From Anaerolineales bacterium (GTDB lineage Bacteria > Chloroflexota > Anaerolineae > Anaerolineales > Villigracilaceae): a stretch of DNA of 13,951 nucleotides. Positions 13,648 through 13,951 of the stretch are shown here, piece after piece. The stretch covers positions 1 to 13,951 of the forward strand of contig JADGQD010000032.1 in assembly GCA_017882065.1 (NCBI GenBank). The letters run 5' to 3'. Each line of letters begins with the position of its first letter. Position 1 is the first letter of the stretch. A program made the translations under genes and the position numbers. Below the pieces are notes generated by a model. That model saw only the letters and a program-made list of their open reading frames with translations, was not told where the DNA came from and made no database searches.

Positions 13648-13679
13648 TAATTCCGCACACCAGTTTGTGTGCGGAATTA
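13648..13679. terminator. Bidirectional terminator between RNase J unit and enolase
   Basis: Perfect 13-bp stem TAATTCCGCACAC / GTGTGCGGAATTA with a 6-nt loop (13661-13666). It separates convergent genes and is AT-rich at its outer ends on both strands. Confidence 0.75.
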
Positions 13680-13696
13680 GGTAATTAGTCTGGATT

Positions 13697-13951
13697 CTAG
13701 TGGTCAAGCGCAGCCCAACCGGCATATTTAGCGGTATCGGCAAGCTCGGCCTCGATGCGCAGCAACTGATTGTACTTGGCAACACGGTCCGAACGGGCCG
13801 GGGCGCCAGTCTTGATCTGGCCCATGTTCAGGGCTACGGCAAGGTCGGCGATGGTGCTGTCTTCGGTCTCGCCGGAACGGTGGGAAGTGACCGCCCGCCA
13901 GCCAGCCCGGTGACAGGTCTCGACCGCTTCGATGGTCTCGGTCAGCGTGCC
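13697..13951 (-). CDS. eno: Enolase, C-terminal part (gene runs off the window)
   Basis: Glycolytic enzyme converting 2-phosphoglycerate to phosphoenolpyruvate. Only the last 84 residues are inside the window; the start lies beyond 13951. The - strand translation GTLTETIEAVETCHRAGW, then SHRSGETEDSTIADLAV, then GQIKTGAPARSDRVAKYNQL and LLRIEAEL is the strongly conserved enolase C-terminus. It includes the SHRSGE motif, whose His and Ser contact substrate, and the GAP(A/S)R(S/T)(D/E)R segment with the following Lys. The stop is TAG at 13699-13697. Gene order is convergent with RNase J. Identification is secure despite truncation. Confidence 0.97.
   Translation of the reverse strand, partial: GTLTETIEAVETCHRAGWRAVTSHRSGETEDSTIADLAVALNMGQIKTGAPARSDRVAKYNQLLRIEAELADTAKYAGWAALDH

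Overview
This looks like an ordinary chromosomal stretch of a bacterium, most likely a Chloroflexota member of the Anaerolineae type. That assignment is inference from gene style only: moderately high GC, an RNase J instead of RNase E, many small membrane or TPR proteins, and consensus sigma-70-like promoters (TTGNNN-N17-TATAAT). No rRNA or species marker is present.

Layout. (1) 30-1964, + strand: an SRAP-domain DNA-protein-crosslink protein, then a membrane-anchored LysM/M23 peptidase whose promoter abuts its start codon. (2) 1971-2216: a tRNA-Val(CAC) with its own promoter and terminator, followed by a second, degenerate copy of the tRNA 3' half that carries two small hairpin insertions and has its own terminator. 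(3) 2388-5413, - strand: an operon reading AbrB-type antitoxin, PIN toxin, ABC ATPase, ABC-2 type permease, driven by a clear promoter at 5441-5469. (4) 5713-5924: a second block of tRNA-Val 3'-half modules, again plain copy + terminator, hairpin-inserted copy + terminator, then a third truncated copy. Blocks 2 and 4 therefore bracket the toxin-antitoxin/ABC operon as direct repeats, as an island inserted at a tRNA would, although no integrase is visible. (5) 6004-8774, - strand: aldo/keto reductase, EamA-type transporter and diacylglycerol-kinase-like lipid kinase, the last two overlapping by 11 nt. (6) 8874-9538: a TPR-like small protein (-) diverging from a 76-residue charged protein of unknown function (+). 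(7) 9584-11281, - strand: a UbiB/AarF (ABC1) atypical kinase. (8) 11477-13632, + strand: ribonuclease J with a strong promoter and a structured leader, followed by a small membrane-protein gene that carries two frameshifts. (9) 13697-end, - strand: the 3' end of enolase, facing the RNase J unit across a bidirectional terminator.

The housekeeping content (SRAP, RNase J, enolase, ABC1 kinase) is unremarkable. The feature that most deserves a second look is the family of tRNA-Val 3'-half modules. Each is coupled to its own intrinsic terminator, terminator stems differ between copies but stay perfectly paired, and two 18-19 nt mini-hairpins sit at the same places in the variant copies at both loci.
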